The notes beneath the pieces are model-generated. The model saw only the letters and a list, made by a program, of their open reading frames with translations. It did not search any database and was not told the origin of the DNA. A stretch of 64,000 nt of DNA from Styela clava (Eukaryota; Chordata; Ascidiacea; Stolidobranchia; Styelidae): the NCBI RefSeq assembly GCF_964204865.1, contig NC_135255.1, positions 1,798,001-1,862,000 on the forward strand, written 5' to 3'. Both the position numbers and the translations under genes were made by a program. Shown piece after piece: positions 60,781 through 64,000 of the stretch (its first letter is position 1; each line of letters opens with the position of its first letter).

Positions 60781-61420
60781 ATACTGAAGTCGAAGAATCA
60801 ACATAGATATTACCGAAAGTCTTTTTGGTTGTTTTTGTGATTCTAAGATGATTGAAAATATAGGCCGGCCTATTTGTAGTGTTTTTTTTCAGCCATTAAC
60901 CTCCGTACTTTTCAACACTATTATGTAATAAAGAAAACAATAACTCATCAGTTGTGTCGTCATTAGGCGTAAAGTCAATTGTTACATCATAGGAGTAAAG
61001 TTTTGAATGACCTGATATTACCGTAGTCTAAATTTTTGGGTTGTCAATGTCGAATGCATTTTACGATTTTGTAAACAATATTTATAAGATGAAGAAATTC
61101 CTTTCAAGTTACCTCTCGCCATAAATATTGCAACGCAGAGTCGCCATCCAGCGTTGCAATCGTCCGACATTTTCTCCTTACGTTACGTACCTGCTGGGAA
61201 GAAAGAGAGATCGGCCTGGGCAGCGTCGGGATTGGCGTGGGGAAATTGGGTCTCGGGATAATTTAATTGACGTCTAAATAAAGGTGAGCACTAATTTACG
61301 TGTAGGTTTACGATATAGAAGTTTTAACGTTAGTCCACAATAGTAATGGTTTGTTAAACTTTGTCCCTCTTGTATTAAACCTGAAACAAAGTGCTGTGGT
61401 CAAGTGGGGATTACAAGATT
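60781..61420. other. Spacer with a GC-richer patch at 61130-61290
   Basis: 61130-61290 is less AT-rich than its surroundings and ends with a consensus-like plus-strand donor (ataaaggtgagc). It could be a 5' non-coding exon, but nothing downstream in the window can be joined to it. Confidence 0.25.
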
Positions 61421-61513
61421 AGGATTAACACGTGAAAAAATTGTTACCGTATGCTACGCCTACTACATGTACTAGAAGTACATCAGGTACCGTACGAAAC
61501 TACATGAGACCCC
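61421..61513. repeat. Partial copy of the arm of the 61705-62178 element
   Basis: ggattaacacgtgaaaaaat ... cgaaactacatgagaccc matches 62114-62186 in the same orientation with substitutions. Confidence 0.7.
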
Positions 61514-61704
61514 TGTAGTCTGAGTGTCCATTTGCTGAGTTGTGTGTCTGACTCAACTGTATGAATTGTTAATGTTCTTGAAACATGTAAGATTCTGTAA
61601 CATGGAATCTAAGTTCTGAAGGTACGGTACCGCTGTACCGGTACCGTACAGAGCTAAAATGTCAGAATGTTGGAGTTTGAAAGGGACTACAGGTTATGTC
61701 TGCA

Positions 61705-62178
61705 TGTAGTTTCGTACCTACAGACCTAACACAGTAACATACTTCTAGTGGGCGTAGCATAACATTTTTTTCACATGTCAATCCTAACCCCCACCTTATT
61801 ACGCCATCCAAAAATTACGTCACTACGACGTCACAGTGCAGCAGTGAGGTAATGGAGCCTTTCATACTATTGAACTATACCGGTACGAACTGCCATCCAA
61901 GATGCGCAGACGACCACCCGAAATCGAACTGCTGTTTCTCTCGTTTTCTCGACGCTATGATCCCAATAGGAGAGAGATCGATGAAGTTATTCAGTTCTTT
62001 ATCGTCATCGCTGATGCCATTTCGGACGATCGGACGTATATTTGGCAAGTACTATGATGGGATTGTGATGTCGTAATGACATAATTTTTGGATGGCGTAG
62101 TCGAATGGGGGTTAGGATTGACATATCAAAAAATTGTTATGCTACGCCTATTAAAAGTACGTTAGGTACGAAACTACA
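61705..62178. mobile_element. MITE-like element with long terminal inverted repeats, about 474 bp
   Basis: Left arm 61705-61834 and right arm 62065-62178 are inverted, both with tgtagtttcgtacct, ggcgtagcataac, tcaatcctaaccccca and acgccatccaaaaattaygt. The spacer of about 230 bp includes a 74-codon frame (61852-62076) with no recognisable domain. No target duplication identified. Confidence 0.75.
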
Positions 62179-64000
62179 CGAGACCCATGGACCACTTCCA
62201 GACTTCACTGCCACTGCTGACCCTACCACTTGGCATAGTCTGGTATTGCTGTAGTGAGAATCATTGAAATTTTGAAATGTGGCCCATACAGGCCATAAAT
62301 TGTTTGTGTTTTGTTTAAATTGAACTAGTTCAATCTTTTCACCACAATCTGACAATTCTCTGCAGATTTTTTTCAACTAATACAACATATGGAAATTTAC
62401 AAGAACTAACAAGCAAGTTGCAGCAGAAGAATTTACCAGCAAACTAACATTACATTCAACATTTTTACATTTTGATTGTGTTGGCAATTTTTTAAGGTAT
62501 GTCAAGTATGCTAAAAGCAGTCTATACATGTTATCCACATCCTGTGTCAATTTTTATTCATTCTACTCATAGCTTGCCCATCCTGAAAATTATCTTGCTC
62601 ATTTGACTTAGATTCAATACCATGTTGAAGGATCATACACAGACAACTGCTGAAATTTTTATTATCTCAGGTGGTCTGGTTCCACTGTTGGCCTCAGCTT
62701 CTTCCTCAAATTTCTAGATATAAACCAGTGAAATTATCGAAGGATACTACAAATCATTGCTTCACTAACTTAATATTAGACATCCACTTAAATATTTTGT
62801 TGGTAAATCACAAAGTTTTGACATTCAGCAGCAATCTAGCATGGCACACCTATTTATAAAAATTGCCTATGAGCTAAAAAAGACAATATGAATAGGGTTC
62901 TGCTTGACTAACCAGAATTCCTGACCATGCAATGTTTTCTTTACAGTTTCATCCTCAATTTTGAAATCTGAGCATCTGTCTGCGAACGCTCCTATTTCTT
63001 TGTGTAGTGTCAATACATTCTGTTTTCGCTCTTGAAAAATATGTTGTGTCAGTGTTATCTTTTATTGGTGTACTGCACATAAGTGTACTAAACAATACGG
63101 ATTGATTAGTAATCTAGTTTTGTTTACCATATAACATTGCCTTATACAACCCAGCATATAAAAGGCTTTGTTAGCATTACCATTATAACATACCAGTTTG
63201 TATACGCTGTCATAATGTTTCTTTCTTCAAACTCATTGGATTCACTAATGGATGAAAGATCATCTTTTGTGGTGAACTAACTGTTGGTACTTTTTGTAAC
63301 GAGATATTTATAACATCCATATTATGTACCATAAGTACGTATGTGGATTAGATTGTCATGATCTAATAGCATGTATGGATGGATAGTTCTTGAAACAATG
63401 ATAAAATTTTATGCGATAGGAGTTCATAGAGCCGAATATGCTATAAAATCTTTTAGTCATGTCATGTTCAAATTAGAAATATAGACATTATACAGTGATG
63501 ATCTAGATTATCAATCAACTATTTAATATTTTTCAAGGGCGCAGCCAGGACCTTTCCGACGGAGGGATTATGGTGAAACTAAAACATTTCACCAAAAGTA
63601 CAATTCACGACGACGTAATGCGTTTAATAAACTAAAATATATGGTCATTCACGGATCACGGCGAAATTCCACACCACAGTTACGTATAGCCCCCCTCTCT
63701 TTGCCTGGCGGTGTTTGGTGAATATTTTGCAGTCCTGTTTCAAACATTGGCCATTAATCCGTAGTCAGTGGGTACCCACATTTAGAAATAAAACATTTGA
63801 AATTGCGAAAATTAATTTTAGAGAGAGCTATAACTTGCAGATGTCAGTAGTATCATAATGGTTTATATGTACAAAAAAACTCTCGTATGTAGCGCTGATC
63901 AAATGCACGAAATGTGAAACTGTTACATGGAATTTATAGTTACCGGTAATTGAGTTGATTTTCTGTTGCCATTCAATGATTATTTAATTGCGCCGTGATT
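62179..64000. other. No supported gene
   Basis: AT-rich. A minus-strand open stretch at about 62230-62370 lies after a possible acceptor (TCTGCAG) and could be an exon, but it has no partner and no motif. A TE-like end, aagggcgcagccagga, starts near 63535 and its other end is probably outside the window. Confidence 0.3.

Noticed and set aside
61852..62076. 74-codon ORF starting MEPF
   Set aside because: Lies in the spacer and right arm of a MITE-like element and has no recognisable domain.
62137..62376. Possible minus-strand exon after a TCTGCAG acceptor
   Set aside because: The lower part overlaps a repeat arm and no partner exon or motif could be found, so it was not called.
1..64000. CRISPR array, bacterial operon, tRNA or rRNA genes
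   Set aside because: Repeats present are transposon ends, minisatellites or palindromes without regular spacers; no cloverleaf or rRNA-like sequence was noticed.

Overview
This is AT-rich animal (metazoan) nuclear DNA. It has spliced genes with GT-AG introns, long gene-poor stretches, and very many cut-and-paste DNA transposon remnants. Nothing looks bacterial, organellar or viral. The short introns and the density of small hAT elements would suit an invertebrate such as a tunicate, but no feature fixes the species.

The only well-supported genes are two paralogous class A G-protein-coupled receptors in tandem on the minus strand. Receptor A spans 30738 down to 25434 and receptor B spans 43626 down to 37148. 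I reconstructed nine coding exons for each by hand. Phases agree at every junction and several exon lengths are identical between the two genes (163, 282, 113 and 153 bp). The models give proteins of 536 and 538 residues with seven membrane segments, DRY, CWLP and NPxxY/DPxxY motifs, a greatly enlarged second extracellular loop, and a Ser/Arg-rich tail split over two further exons. The transmembrane segments most resemble peptide receptors of the somatostatin/opioid/galanin type. The acidic, tyrosine-rich N-terminus of B also recalls chemoattractant receptors. The ligand is unknown.

Layout: 1-25400 is gene-poor and holds hAT-type elements, five of them with clear ends (2064-2834, 7198-8775, 9344-10194, 10256-11781, 16298-17576), dispersed repeats, and the left arm of a 2.4-kb inverted duplication (20390-22758) followed by another hAT. 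25434-30738 is receptor A. 31864-34770 holds a hAT MITE with long terminal repeats directly beside the right arm of the inverted duplication. 37148-43626 is receptor B, with a hAT element in intron 7 and a palindromic MITE in intron 1. 44686-51405 is a transposon nest, including a hAT inside a hAT inside a hAT, each boundary marked by an 8-bp target duplication. 53600-64000 carries a perfect 254-bp palindrome, further MITEs, diverged inverted repeats and a small, probably decayed, coding region (58636-59184, minus).

The receptors look like a local duplication in a region where transposons have reshaped introns and flanks. Minisatellites inside coding exons have altered the extracellular parts of both receptors.
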